From Dermatemys mawii (Eukaryota > Chordata > Testudines > Dermatemydidae): a DNA stretch of 64,000 bases. The DNA is taken from positions 124,001 to 188,000 of the forward strand of contig ML677455.1 in NCBI GenBank assembly GCA_007922305.1, written 5' to 3'. Positions 34,056-45,539 of the stretch are shown here, one piece after another (position 1 is the first letter of the stretch; the number at the start of each line of letters is the position of its first letter). The notes beneath the pieces were generated by a model that ran no database searches, was not told the DNA's origin, and worked only from the letters and a program-made list of their open reading frames with translations. Made by a program: the position numbers and the translations under genes.

Positions 34056-34365
34056 CTAGTCTGGGCACACTAGCTGGCACACTTACATTTACACAACAAG
34101 AGCTAGTGCTGTACAGCTTCAGCTGTGCCACTGTAGCATTGTATTGCAGACACTTACTACAGTGGCAAACAGGGTTTTTCGGTTGCTGTAATAAATCCAC
34201 CTCCTCACGTGGTAGTAGATAGGTTGATAGAAGACCTCTTCCATTGACCTAGAAGTGTCTACACTGGAGCTTAGGTTGGCTTAACTTCATTTCTCAGAGG
34301 TGTTAGTTTTTCACACCCTTGAGCGCTGTAGGTAGTCAACCTATGTTGTACATGTAGACCGGACC
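34056..34365. mobile_element. MITE-like element, copy e
   Basis: The right end CATGTAGACCGGACC resembles the other MITE ends; the left end (CTGGGCACACTAGCTGG) is less clear. It contains no ORF of note. Confidence 0.4.
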
Positions 34366-34799
34366 TTACATTGTGCCGTGCCATGCCATAGAGCCCCATT
34401 GATTTCAATGTCACAGTTCACAAAGCAAAAACTACTGTCTGTGAAAGATGGTGGTGGAATCTGACTCCATATCTAATCATTGTGCTCTGTTCATTTCTTG
34501 TGCTGCTGTGGGTTCTGTGAAGCAATCCTATCAAATCCCAGGCTCTCCCAAGCAGGGTGTGTGCTGGTGTTCAGTTTTCTCCATGCCCCAGTTTATTATT
34601 GCATATGTCTGCAGTGACATTGCCTGGCACAGTAATGTAGGCCAGTGGGCTCTTACACATTCTGATATCTTCAGGTAAACCGACAGTCTGATAGAATGGG
34701 AACAGATGGATACAGATATACTGTGGTGTGGGGGAGGCAGGAGAGAGAGAGACAGACAGAACTGGTAGGGTCTAGACATGACATCTACTAGGGAAGAGT

Positions 34800-37230
34800 T
34801 TAAAACTCTTTGCTGATTTATTTTTTATAATTAAGTGTTTCATTAAAATGCTTTTTAAGCACTTGGTAGAAAAACGGTTTTAAAAAAAGATTCAAGAGCT
34901 CCACCACTTCAGCTCAGAGTTAATGAACCTCACAGACATATCACTGAGGCCTCCAAAGATATCTCCCGCAGTAGAGGGAAAACCAGACTTGAATTTTATT
35001 TTAAATATTTCTAAGATAAACAACAAGTACAGTGCAAAATAAGAAAATATAAACCCTTCAGATACTTAACAGTTTATAAAGAGGCCAAAAAGAGCATGGA
35101 CCCAATGCTATTTCCTTTTTTGTGCTTAATTTGAAATAACCTGGTTTAAATATCACAGTGCACTCAAGTACTGGAACATGCCTGACCTGGTGCATTAAGA
35201 AGAATTAACATTTCCAGCTACTAAAGGATGAGGGTATCTGTTCTTTAGAAAATATTGGTAGCTTCAATGGGGCCAGACCTGTAAGAAAATGGAAGAAGAG
35301 GAGTGGGCCAGCAGCCACCCTCTGGAAGGTCAGTAGGGTGATAGGTCATCTCCTCAAGATGCTGAGGGGGAGAGATCAAAGATGGATGAGACTCCCCTCT
35401 GGAACAGAGCACCAGCAAGAGTGAAGGGTGGAGATATTCACAGGGAGGTTCCATTGTGAGGGGTCTACAGGAGAGGAGATTTGATGGAGCACAAGAAGAA
35501 TATTGAACCTCCTAAATCCTCCTGAAGGATGGAGATTTAGGCACAAGGTGTGGTGGGCACCACCGAGTAAGTGAATCTTCCTCAAATTTCAGCAAAGTTT
35601 TGCTCCAGTTTCCAGATGACTGTGAAAAGAGCAAAGGGTGGAGTTTGTTGGCAGTGGAAGGGAAAGAGGAGGAGGTGTGTGTTATTTTATCTGGATCAAT
35701 TTTGCCCATCCCTACCTCTGACACCCACATCCTGCAGCCTCTCCCAAAGCCAGGTGTGGTCATCTGTGTGGGAGCCAGTGCCAGTTAAGGACAGATACTT
35801 GGTTTCCAGTTAGTAGTTGGAGGGGATCCAGGTGTAATCCATAGGGAAAGTGTGGTGTATTGAAAACTGTAATAAAGTTGTAAGCTAATAGTTTAAATGG
35901 TCAAGGTTTTGTCTTGATCCTGTCTGGGACTTTGAAGGGAAGCATACATTCTAGGCTTAGCAAAGTCAGTCAGCAGCCAGACAGCCTAGAATAAGTGAGG
36001 TGAATTGTGCCTCTCTGTTTTAGGGAGAAGCCTGCTTTCGCTCTCTTTCTCTCTCACTCTGTTTTGGGGTTTTTTTGTATGTATTATTCTTCTGAATTCT
36101 AAGAAATAAATGAGTGTGATGTTGCAACTTTCCAGTAAGAGTATTTTTGTTCCTATCTAACTTCTCTGTGTGTATGGCATGGACATAACAGGAAAAGAAA
36201 GGGACTGAGGTAGCCAGACAAACTGACATGCCTGTTCCTTGTGGTCCCTCTGGATAGGGAGATACTTAGGGTCCCTGTCCTCTTTCTGTTGGAGAAAGTG
36301 GTAGGTGAGGAAACCAGCACCCTCCATCTACAGTTTGAGAACTGAAATAGAGGGCAATGACTGGGAGATTAAAGATTCAGGACCTTTTCAACTCCTTCCT
36401 GCCTTATACATGCTCCCACCCCCAACTTTTGGTATCTGGTGCATCTTGTTGGGTGGAAATGTGGGAAAGAGAAAGGTTAGGATGAGAAGGGAGATTTTGA
36501 AGGGGATTGTGAAGCTTCATGGAGGTTCATATTTTGTCGTGTCTGGGCTGTGGTTAGAATGAATGCCCCAGAGAATGCCGAGGTGTCAGACTCTTTATAG
36601 AACCCTTAGAAATGGTCCTAAATATTTTGAATGCAGTTTGACCCCTATCACTTTTTCTTCTCTCCTCCCTGAAAAATGTGACAAATCCAGAGAAGTGCTT
36701 AGAACCGGTGAATACCATTGGTTTTCCACATGTTTATTACATCAAGACTTTATATCTGTACTGTAGACTGTTATCATTATGGCTAATACTTGTTATGGGG
36801 GATCAGAAAGGAAAACTCAAGATTTTCCTGAATCAGTAACTTTAAAATTCCTCAGTTTAGATTTACAGGGGTAAAAACCCTATAACCATACATTCCTGGC
36901 ACAAAGTATTTTCAATGTGATCCACTTTATTTTTCACTTAAAAGAGTATTTTAACCCTCTTTTTAATGGGTTTTGATGCATGAAATTAGGAAAAATTCCA
37001 AAATTACACATAAAATATTGATGAAAATTGTACAAAACAACTACAAAACCCCACCCAGTTCCTTTCCAGACAGATGTTCTGGAATTGTGTTGTACACTAG
37101 GACCCTCATCTAACATCAGTGGGAGGCTTTCTGCTGACTTCAAAGGGCTTTAGACCAGGCAGCTGATGTTTCCTAGGTGTAAATATTCATACTGTAACTT
37201 CCAGAAGGCGGAAACTTGTCAACCATATTT
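34800..37230 (+). repeat. Unit C 5' region, paralogous to unit D
   Basis: Collinear with 42,840-45,330 (unit D) throughout, including the shared insertion at 35,850-36,310, and with unit B at 22,130-23,750 without it. It is noncoding. Confidence 0.7.
35850..36310 (+). mobile_element. Insertion shared by units C and D, copy C
   Basis: The segment starts TGTGGTGTATTGAAAACTG and ends near GGAGAAAG, with GAAATAAATGAGTGTG as a possible poly(A) signal. The D counterpart is 43,905-44,360. Units A and B lack it. GAAAG lies at both boundaries and could be the target duplication, so an LTR-like element is plausible. Confidence 0.5.
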
Positions 37231-37378
37231 CCCTGAAATCCTTCTGGAATGTTTATGGTGCTGTATAAATATATTTCTTTATAATTAAGAAATTGAAGCA
37301 CACACCTTGTAAATATCACTTGTATCAAAACAAGGTTTCAACAGATCAGCATTTCACAATCCCCAGTGACCTATAAAT
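37229..37378 (+). promoter_or_regulatory. Promoter of the broken defensin C
   Basis: TTCCCTGAA at 37,229-37,237 and TATAAAT at 37,372-37,378 stand at the same distances from the ATG as in unit D. The promoter and leader look as good as those of the intact genes, so the locus might still be transcribed. Confidence 0.55.
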
Positions 37379-37455
37379 TGAAAAAGTTTCCCTCTCCGGT
37401 CTATCTTGGAGCCTCTTCTCCCAAGTGACATTCAGTTCCGGGCCAAACTACAGCC

Positions 37456-39350
37456 ATGAAGATACTGTATCTTCTTTTTTCTGTCTTCTTCTTGGTGGCG
37501 CAAAGTAGTGCTGAAAGTAAGATTTTAATGAAATGTAGGGAGACTATAGAAGGATATTTGTGACCATGTGCTAACTTTGCCTAAAACGTTGTCCTTTTTT
37601 TCCAAAATGTGTTCTAAAGAGATGCAGTACTTACATGGTTTGTGGCAAATACTTGAAATTTGGCTGTGAAATAGTGCTGCGGTCAAAAAAGTGCCTTTTC
37701 TGTGCCGATGAAAATCCATTCAGATATGATGGAACTATGACCTGTTAAAATATCCCCACATTCTATCTAGGGGGGTTCCTTTGGGATTGGCTCTTGGTCT
37801 TCCATTTTTATCATTTTTACCAGTGACCTAGAAGAAAACTTAAACTCTCCGATAAAGTTTTCAGATGACATAGAAATTGAGGGAGTAGTAAATATTGAAG
37901 AGGACAGATCACTAATGCAGAGTGATGTGAATCTCTTGGTACACATAGTGCAAGCAAACAATATGCATTTTAATAAGGCTTCATATAAATGTTCACATTA
38001 AAGAACAAAGAGTGTAGGCCTTATGTGCAGGATGGGGGCCTCTATTCTGGGAAGCCGTGATTCGGAAAAGGATTTGGGGAAAAATGCTAAATAATGAGTT
38101 GAACATGAGCTCCCAGCTCGACTAATGGGGCAAATGTGATCTTTGGTTGCATAAACAGGGGAATCTCAAGTAGGAGTAAAGAGGGTATTTTACGTCTGTA
38201 TTAGGCACAGACGTGATCATTGCTGGGACACTGGGTCTCGTTCTGGTGTCCATAAGGAAAGGAGGATACATGTGGACACTATCTAAAGGATATTATTGGT
38301 TGCAATGCTATCAATGAAATTTAGCCAAGCCACCTCTCCACCATCTTGGGTACCCTCCACAAACTTCCTCTTTCATTCTCTCACCGCATCAAGGTAGTCC
38401 TGAGGCCAAGCAGAACTGAACATCTGTGTGGGACACATTCAAGATGTATCCTCTTCCTCTTGCCTAACCAGATGAAACTATACCTTGTTCTAGAGGATGA
38501 GGATCCACGTTGGGAATCAGGAGATCATACATTAGATTCTAACTTCTGCTCACTTGTGTTAATTATTCAGAGCTTTCATATCCCTTATTACTTTGATGTC
38601 TCACACCAAAATGGTACAGTACACAGTCTGGGACTAAAACTCTGATCTTTAACGTTTCAGGTCTCTCAGTGTCTTAGCTACATATTTTTTGTGCTTGGCT
38701 TCAATACTGGAGATGCTATTATGTCGGGCTGAAGCAGGTTTGGCAGAAATGACAATCCGTCTGCATTATTTATTTATTTTTGTTTGTTTATTTATTGAAT
38801 TACTGCCTAGGATCCCCAGTCATGGACTGGCATCCCTTTGTGCCAGGCTCTGTGCTAATGATCAACAGAGACACACTCCCTGCACCAAAGAATTGACAGT
38901 GAAGGACACCCATGCTCCATTTTAATGTTCTGCAGTGTGAAGCCAAGAAGCTAGTGCATCTGCTTCATGAATTCACCATGTTCTCTTCTTAGGGGCAGTC
39001 ACTGAATGTGCAGAGAACTACAGCCATTTAAGGACGGTTACAGGTCTAGTAAAATGGCATCCAGGACGATAACCGGGCTGATGTGTCGAAGTCTCAGTGA
39101 ATGGGAAATTCATTGAATGAAACACTCTTGTTATAACAATCTCAATTCTTTTATCCTTTTGTGTGAATGAAAATCAAGACACTTTTTTTTATTATGTTTT
39201 TGCAGTTTGTGACCATGATAATATACAGAGTGACCTAGACAAATTGGAGAATTGGGCCAAAAGAAATCTGATGAGGTTCAACAAGGACAAGTGCAGAGTT
39301 TTGCACTTAGGCCAGAAGAATCCCATGCACTTTTAAAGACTAGGGACTGA
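37456..39350 (+). pseudogene. Beta-defensin C: intact signal exon, mature exon cut by CR1
   Basis: Exon 1 (37,456-37,516) encodes MKILYLLFSVFFLVAQSSAE with a shifted but usable donor (AAAGTAAGAT). At the mature-exon position the acceptor TTTTTGCAG (to 39,207) is followed by only about 15 bases of defensin-like sequence (TTTGTGACCATGATAAT, compare TTTATGACCGTGGTATC in A). It then passes into CR1 sequence from about 39,225. No cysteine motif remains. If spliced, the frame continues into the LINE for roughly 45 codons before a stop near 39,350. The rest of the unit, including the 3' exons, is missing; unit D upstream DNA follows the LINE. I call it a pseudogene with a possible chimeric product. 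Confidence 0.75.
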
Positions 39351-40056
39351 GTGGTTAGGCAGCAGTTCTGCAGAAAAAGACCTAGGGGTTACAGTGGACC
39401 CCCTAGAAGCTGGATATGAATCAACAGTGTGCCCTTGTAGCCAGGAAGGCTAATGGCATTTGGGGCTATATAAGTAGGAGCATTGCCAGCAGATTAAGAG
39501 AGGTGATCATTCCCCTTTCTTTGGCATTGGTGAGGCTTCATCTGGAGTACTGTGTCCAGTTTTGGTCCCCACTCCAAGAAGGATGTGAGAAAATTGGAAA
39601 GAGTCCAGCAGAGGGCAGCAAAAATGATTAGAGGGCTGAAGCACATGATTTATGAGGAGAGGCTGAGGGAATTGGGATTGTTTAGTCTGCAGAAAAGAAG
39701 AATGAGGGGGAATTTGATAGCTGCTTTCAACTACCTGAAAGAGGGTTCCAAAGAAGATAGATATAGACTGTTCTCAGGGGTAGCAGTTGACAGAACAAGG
39801 AGTAATGGTCTCAAGTTGCAGTCGGGGAGGTCTAGGTTGGATATTAGGAAAAACTTTTTCACTAGGAGGGTGGTGAAGCACTGGAATGAGTTACTTAGGG
39901 AGGTGGTGGAATCTCCTTCCCTAGAGATTTTTAATGTCAGGCTTGACAAAGCCCTGGCTGGGATGATTTAGTTTGTGTTGGTCTTGCTTTGAGTAGGGTG
40001 TTGGACTAGATGACCTCCTGAGGTCCCTTCCCTACTCTGATATTCTATGATTCTGT
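39225..40056 (+). mobile_element. CR1 LINE, 5'-truncated 3' end
   Basis: Encodes degraded RT C-terminal sequence ([20 protein letters not shown] at the left; [16 protein letters not shown] and [18 protein letters not shown] further on), with an open frame at 39,552-39,971. It ends in a typical CR1 tail (GATGACCTCCTGAGGTCCC, then TATTCTATGATTCTG). The left end is truncated inside the defensin C mature exon. Confidence 0.85.
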
Positions 40057-40059
40057 TAT

Positions 40060-41370
40060 TCTTTCTTGCCCAGTTGTGTGAGCTTGCAGGCAGGCAGGGC
40101 CTGATTTCTGCCCACTTTGCTTCTTTGCTTTATATCAGTAAATCTGGTACTTTAGTTCAGGCTCTCAGCCTCACACCGATCTTCTGATGCAAGGACTTAT
40201 GTCTCAGTCTCTCTTCTACAAATGGTAAGATTCCATTGACTTTATTAGGCTTTGGATGAGGGCCCTATTGCAGAAAGGAATTCCAGAAATCAGGTCTACA
40301 TGGGGAGAAGCTTGGCTGCAAGGTCTGTGACTGCTTTGAATACATTGTATCAAAATGCTATGTATAATCATGGTGTTTTCCTATTTTTATGCATCCAAGC
40401 CAGAGGAAGGAGAGAACTCACTGGAAGTAGGGGTGTGGATGTTAAGGGAGTATGGAGGGGAGCTACTGAGACTAGCTCGAGGGCGGAAAATGGAGTCTTG
40501 GTGGTTCCTATCTGCTCCCTGGCTTGGTCCCAGGCACTGCTATGAGCACTCCACCTCTCCAGCTCCAGCCATTGTCCCCATGGTACCCAACCTTCTACAC
40601 ATGTGTGAGTTTACCTGGGGGGAAAACCTACACAGGGTTTCCACTGTGGGGGAGTTAGTTCCCCTGCGGTACCCTACCCTTGTGCAAACCCCGTACAGAA
40701 TGGTGTCAGAGCTTAAACAAGAAAAATAAGGATATTGAAAATCTTGTCAAAAGGGACATTTATTTGTTTTCTGTAAATCTAAACCGAGAAACGAAATGAC
40801 ATGAAATCTCATACTCTTTCGCTTGAGTTTTGTTTCATTGTTTTGCTTTGACAATCAGCAGCTTTAACAATAAGAGAGAAAAGTGGAGACTCAGAATATT
40901 GTTGCCTGGGAAATGGGAGAGCTAATGGCCTCTGCAGACATCAAGCACCTTTTCTGGATTTCTCTCATTCTAACTATTCAGGGAGGCAAGAATGAGAAGT
41001 AACTGGGCAACAGCGGGAAGGAATATTGAAGAACATTTTTTGGGTTCTGTGATGGTGTTGGACTTCTCACTGCTCACTGGGGTCTGAGTAGGATCGGTGA
41101 GGTGGAGCAGCTGTACTCTGATAATAGATGTTTTTTCACCGAGTGCAGGAGACCTGGCAGTTTTTAAGAACTAGGCTCTGGCCCATTTACATCATGTCAT
41201 GCTGTACTTCACCTACAGCCCTAACAATTCAATGTCACCATTCACAAAGCAAGAACTTCTCTCTGTGAGGGATGTAGCAGAATCTGGCTGTGTGACTAGT
41301 CGTTGTGCACTGTGTGCTTCTTGCACTGCTGTTGGAGCTCTTGGCTCAATCCTGCCAAATCTTATCCTTT
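40060..41370 (+). repeat. Unit D far-upstream region
   Basis: Noncoding; 40,680-41,370 is paralogous to 19,520-20,250 upstream of unit B. The boundary with the CR1 end at about 40,060 probably marks a recombination junction between units C and D. Long frames here (for example 40,355-40,729) are not conserved in the B copy. Confidence 0.5.
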
Positions 41371-41374
41371 CCGA

Positions 41375-41450
41375 GGCAGAGACAATGACAAAGAGGCAAT
41401 AACAAAGAGGCAATGTCAAAGAGGCAATGACAAGAGGCAATGTCAAAGTG
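41375..41450 (+). repeat. Minisatellite, about five units of 13-15 bases
   Basis: Repeats of AAAGAGGCAATGAC and variants (AATAAC, AATGTC). Unit B has no expansion at the matching position (about 20,250). Confidence 0.8.
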
Positions 41451-41699
41451 TTGTTACCCTGATCATGTGAATCGAGGACTGTGAACATGTTCTTATGTAC
41501 TTCTTTGTTATGATGGAGGGACTCACCATCATCTAGGTAGCACTCACTGGACAAGGGACAGGCATTCAAAATTCACTTGAGTTTAAGAGAGGCCATGGAC
41601 AGGCCCCTATACCTTTTGGTGAGGGCCTTGTCTACGGGCCCTATGGGCCTATTGCACCTTGCCTCTCTCCACTGTGGAATGTCAGAGATAATTTTGATT

Positions 41700-42564
41700 G
41701 TATTAGGAGTCTAGATTCAGCCTGCTGAGCTGAAGTCACTTTGGGTCCAGTGATGCACCTGCACTAAGCTCTGCCTGCCCCCCCTCTACTAAAAGCTGAA
41801 ATCACTGAGCTCTGTATTAAGTAGGGGGGCTTAAAGGCATATTGCTGAGCAGTTGGTGGTGCCAAGCAGTTCGTGCGGCTGGCAGAGTGGAGCAGCGGAC
41901 TCAACTGAGCAGTTCCTGAGTGCAGTTTGCGCAGCTGGCGCAGCAGAGCAGTTTGGGTGTCGGCTGGCAGGGCGGCCAGTGGAGCAGTTCGTGCTGCTGG
42001 CAGAGTGGCTGGCGCAGCAGAGCGGCTTGCGGTGAGGGCTGCAGCAGAACCTCACGGAGAAGCAGCACAGTCGGTCTCAGACCACGTAAGGTGCCCCTTA
42101 ACCTGCCCTCCATTTCCACCCAGGTGGGGAGATAAGACTCTGCAGGTTGACTTTTGCACTCTGTACTGACCAGGAACAGAGACTCTTGGGCTGTTGGACT
42201 TTTGGGACTATTGGGTGATTTTGGGGGTTGTGGGACTCAAGAGCCAAAGGGAAGGACCCAGCCTATTTGCTGGAAAGGGGGCTTCTGAGTTATGGTTTGT
42301 TTTATTAATCCTGTTTGTGGTGTTTCCCCAATATAATGCCACATTGTTTCTCTCTGTTATTAAAAGGCTTTTGGTACACTCAGACTCTGTGCTGGCGAGA
42401 GGGGAAGTATTGTCTCTTAGAGACGCCCAGAGGGGAGGTATATGGTTGTCCCAGGTCACTGGGTGGGGGCTCGAGCCAGTTTTGTATTGTGTTATTGGAA
42501 TGGAACCCCTGGATACTGAACCCGGCCCTTGTTGCTGCCAACTCTGATGGGCAGAAGGGTTACA
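41700..42564 (+). mobile_element. Probable solo LTR, GC-rich 5' part
   Basis: It interrupts sequence that is continuous in unit C (34,550-34,650). The first part is GC-rich with GCAGTTCGTGC-type repeats. A TTATTAAAAGG signal lies near 42,358, and it ends GAAGGGTTACA at 42,564. The CA end, internal poly(A)-type signal and insertion behaviour suggest an LTR. The start is uncertain. ORFs on both strands at 41,830-42,170 are repeat-driven. Confidence 0.45.
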
Positions 42565-42655
42565 CTTAGTTCTGCCATGAGTACAGAGAACTGTATTAGA
42601 TGACCTCTCAAGGTCCCTTTCAGTCCTATGATTCTATGATTTTATGTCTGTAGTG
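42565..42655 (+). mobile_element. Short CR1 3' tail
   Basis: GATGACCTCTCAAGGTCCC followed by CCTATGATTCTATGATT is the terminal motif of CR1 elements. Only about 80 bases are present. Confidence 0.65.
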
Positions 42656-43904
42656 ACACTGCTCGGTGCAATAATATGGGCCAGTGGGCTTTTATTCACT
42701 GTGGTGTCTTCAGGTAAACAGACATCCTCATAAACTGGGAGCTGATAGATACAGACATATGCGGATTGGGGAGAGGATGAGGTGAGAGAGAGAAAGAGAG
42801 AACTGGTAAGATCTAGATAGGGCACCGACAAAGGAAGAATTTACAACTATTTTGGGGGTTTTTTTTATACTTTAGTGTTTCATTCAAATGATTTTTAAGC
42901 ACTTAGTAGGAAAACTGTGTTTTAAAGATTCAAGAATTCCACCTCTTCAGCTCAGGGTTAATGAACTTCACAGACATACCTCTGAGAACTACAAAGGTAT
43001 CTCCAGCAAAAGAGGGAAGACCAGACTTGATTTTCTTGATATTTCTAAGCTTAATAACTAGCAGAGGGGAAAACAACAACAATAACCCTTCAGATACTTA
43101 ACACTTTATAAGGAGGGGGGAAAAGAACACACAGAGCCAATGCTATTTTCTTCTTTGTGCTTAATTTGAAATAACCTGGGCTAAATATCATCAGTGCTTT
43201 CGAGTATTAGGACATGCCTGACCTGGTGCATAAAGAATGACCATGTCCCACTACAAAAGGATGAGGGAGGGCATCACTTCCTCAGAAGATATTGGTACCT
43301 TCAGTCTGTGAGGGGTGATGGGACAGGAGGAGTGGGCCACCAACCACCCTCTGACAAGTCAGTAGGGTGATTGGACATCTCCACAAGATGCTGAGGGAAA
43401 GAGGTCAAAGATGGAGGGGCCTCCCCTCTTGAACAGAACACCAGCAAGGGGAAAGGGTAGAGCTATTCAGAGGTAGATTCCACTGTGAGTCTGATGGGGC
43501 ACAAGGAGAATACAGATCCCACCCCCAAGCCCCTTGAGGGATGAAGATTTGGGTGCAGAGTGTGTGGGCACCACTGAGTTAGTGAATCTTCCTCAAACTT
43601 CAGCAAAGTTTTGCTCCAGTTTCCAGTTGGCTGTGAAAAGAATCCAAGGTGGAGTTTGTTGGCAGTGGAAAGGGAAGAGGAGGAGGAGGAGGAAGTGTTT
43701 GTTAATTTCTGTGAAGGGAGTGAATGTTATTTTATCTGGATCAATTTTGCCCAGCCTTATTTCTGACACCCACATCTTGCAGCCTCTCCCAAAGCCAGGT
43801 GTGGTCATCCATGTAGCAGCCAGCACCAATTAAGAGCAGATGCATGGTTTCCAGTCAGCAGCTGAAGGGGACCCATCTGAAGCATCTGCCCCTCAGGAAA
43901 AGCG

Positions 43905-44360
43905 TGGTGTATTGAAAACTGCATGAAAATTGTAAACTAATACTGTTAACAAAAACTTAAGGTTTTGTTGGGGTCCTGGTTGCAGCCAAGGGGACTTTGC
44001 AGGGAAGTGTGCCCTCTTGGCTCACCCAAGTCAGTCAGCAGTCAGACAGCCTAGCATAAGATGTGGTTAATTGTGCCTCTGTTTTAGGGAGCAACCTGCT
44101 CTCTCGCTCTCTCTCTCATTCCCTTTTAGAGGTTTTGTGTGTTATCGTTCTGAATTCTAAGAAATAAATGAGTGTAATGTTGCAACTTTCCAGTAAGAGT
44201 ATTTTTGTTCCTATCTAGCTTCTCTGCATGTATGCCATGGACATAACAGGAAAAGAAGGAGACTGAGGCGGCCAGACAAGCTAACGTGCCTGATCCTTGT
44301 GTCCCCTCTGGGCAGGAAAACATTTAGGGTCCCTGTCTTGTCTCAGTGGAGAAAGTGGTA
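43905..44360 (+). mobile_element. Insertion shared by units C and D, copy D
   Basis: Counterpart of 35,850-36,310, with TGGTGTATTGAAAACTGC at the left and GTGGAGAAAG at the right. It is absent from A and B, so it entered a common ancestor of C and D. Confidence 0.5.
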
Positions 44361-45330
44361 GGTGACAAGACCAGCACCCTCCCCAAAGAGACAACTGAAA
44401 TAGAGAGTAATGAGTGGTACACTAAAGAGTCAGGTCTCTTCCAGCTAATCTCTGCCCTATGGATGCACCCCTCCTCCCTCATCATGTGACTACAGAACCC
44501 CACCTTCAACTTTTTGTACCTGGTGCTTCCTGCTGGGTGGAAATGGGGGAAAGAAAAAGGTCAGGATGGGGAGGAAGATTTTGAAGGGGGTTGTGAAGCT
44601 TCATGGAGGTTCATATTTTATCAGTTCTGGGCCCTTGTTTGAATGAATCCCCCAGAGAACACTGAGGTGAGGTTAGAAATGGTCCTAAATATTTTGACTG
44701 AAGTTTAACCCCTGTCACTCTTTGTTCCCTTCTCCCTGAAAAATGAGACAAATCCTAAGAGGTGATTAGCACTGGTGAATACTCTTGGCTTCCAAAGGCT
44801 GGATATATCAACACTTTATATCTGAACTTTAGACTGTTATCATTAAGGCTGCTACTTCTTACGAGGGATCAGAAAAGGAAAACTAATGGTTTTTGTGCAA
44901 CACTACCTTTAAAATTCTGCAGTTTAGATTTACAGGGGGAAAAAACCATAGCCAGACATTCCTGGCACACAGTATTTTCAACGTGATCCACATTATTTCT
45001 CATTTTTAAAAGGATTTTAACCCTCTTTGTAATGGGATTGGATGTGTGAAATTAGAAAAAAAATCCCAAATTACACATACAATATTGACAAAAATTAAAC
45101 AGGACAACTACAGAAACCCACCCAGTTGCTTGCCAGGTAGATCTGTGTTCTGGAATTCCGCTCTAGACTAGGATCCTCATCTGACATCAATGGGAGGCTT
45201 CCCACTGACGTCAAAGGGCTTTGGACTAGGCAGGCAATGTTTGCAATATATAAATATTCACATTGTAACTTCCTGAAGGCTGGGATTTATCAGTTGCATC
45301 TCCCTGAACGCAGAGAAGTGTTAATTGTAT

Positions 45331-45462
45331 TTCCCTGAAATTCTCCATGAATTTTAATTGCTCTGTACAAATAAATATTTTTTAATTAAGGGAATGCAAC
45401 ACATACCTTGTAAATGTCAAAACAAGGTTTCAAGAAATCAGCATATCACAGTGCCTATAAAA
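45331..45462 (+). promoter_or_regulatory. Promoter of defensin D
   Basis: TTCCCTGAA at 45,331-45,339, then GCTCTGTACAAATAAA, then a consensus TATAAAA at 45,456-45,462, about 80 bases before the ATG. This is the best TATA box of the set. Confidence 0.65.
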
Positions 45463-45539
45463 CGAAAGAGTTTCCCTCTCCTGTATATCTTGCAGTCTCT
45501 GTTCCCAAGTGACGTTCAGTTCCTGGCCAAACTGCAGCT

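Noticed and set aside
41831..42169. Cluster of alanine/serine/cysteine-rich ORFs on both strands
   Set aside because: Produced by GCAG-rich internal repeats of an LTR-like segment.
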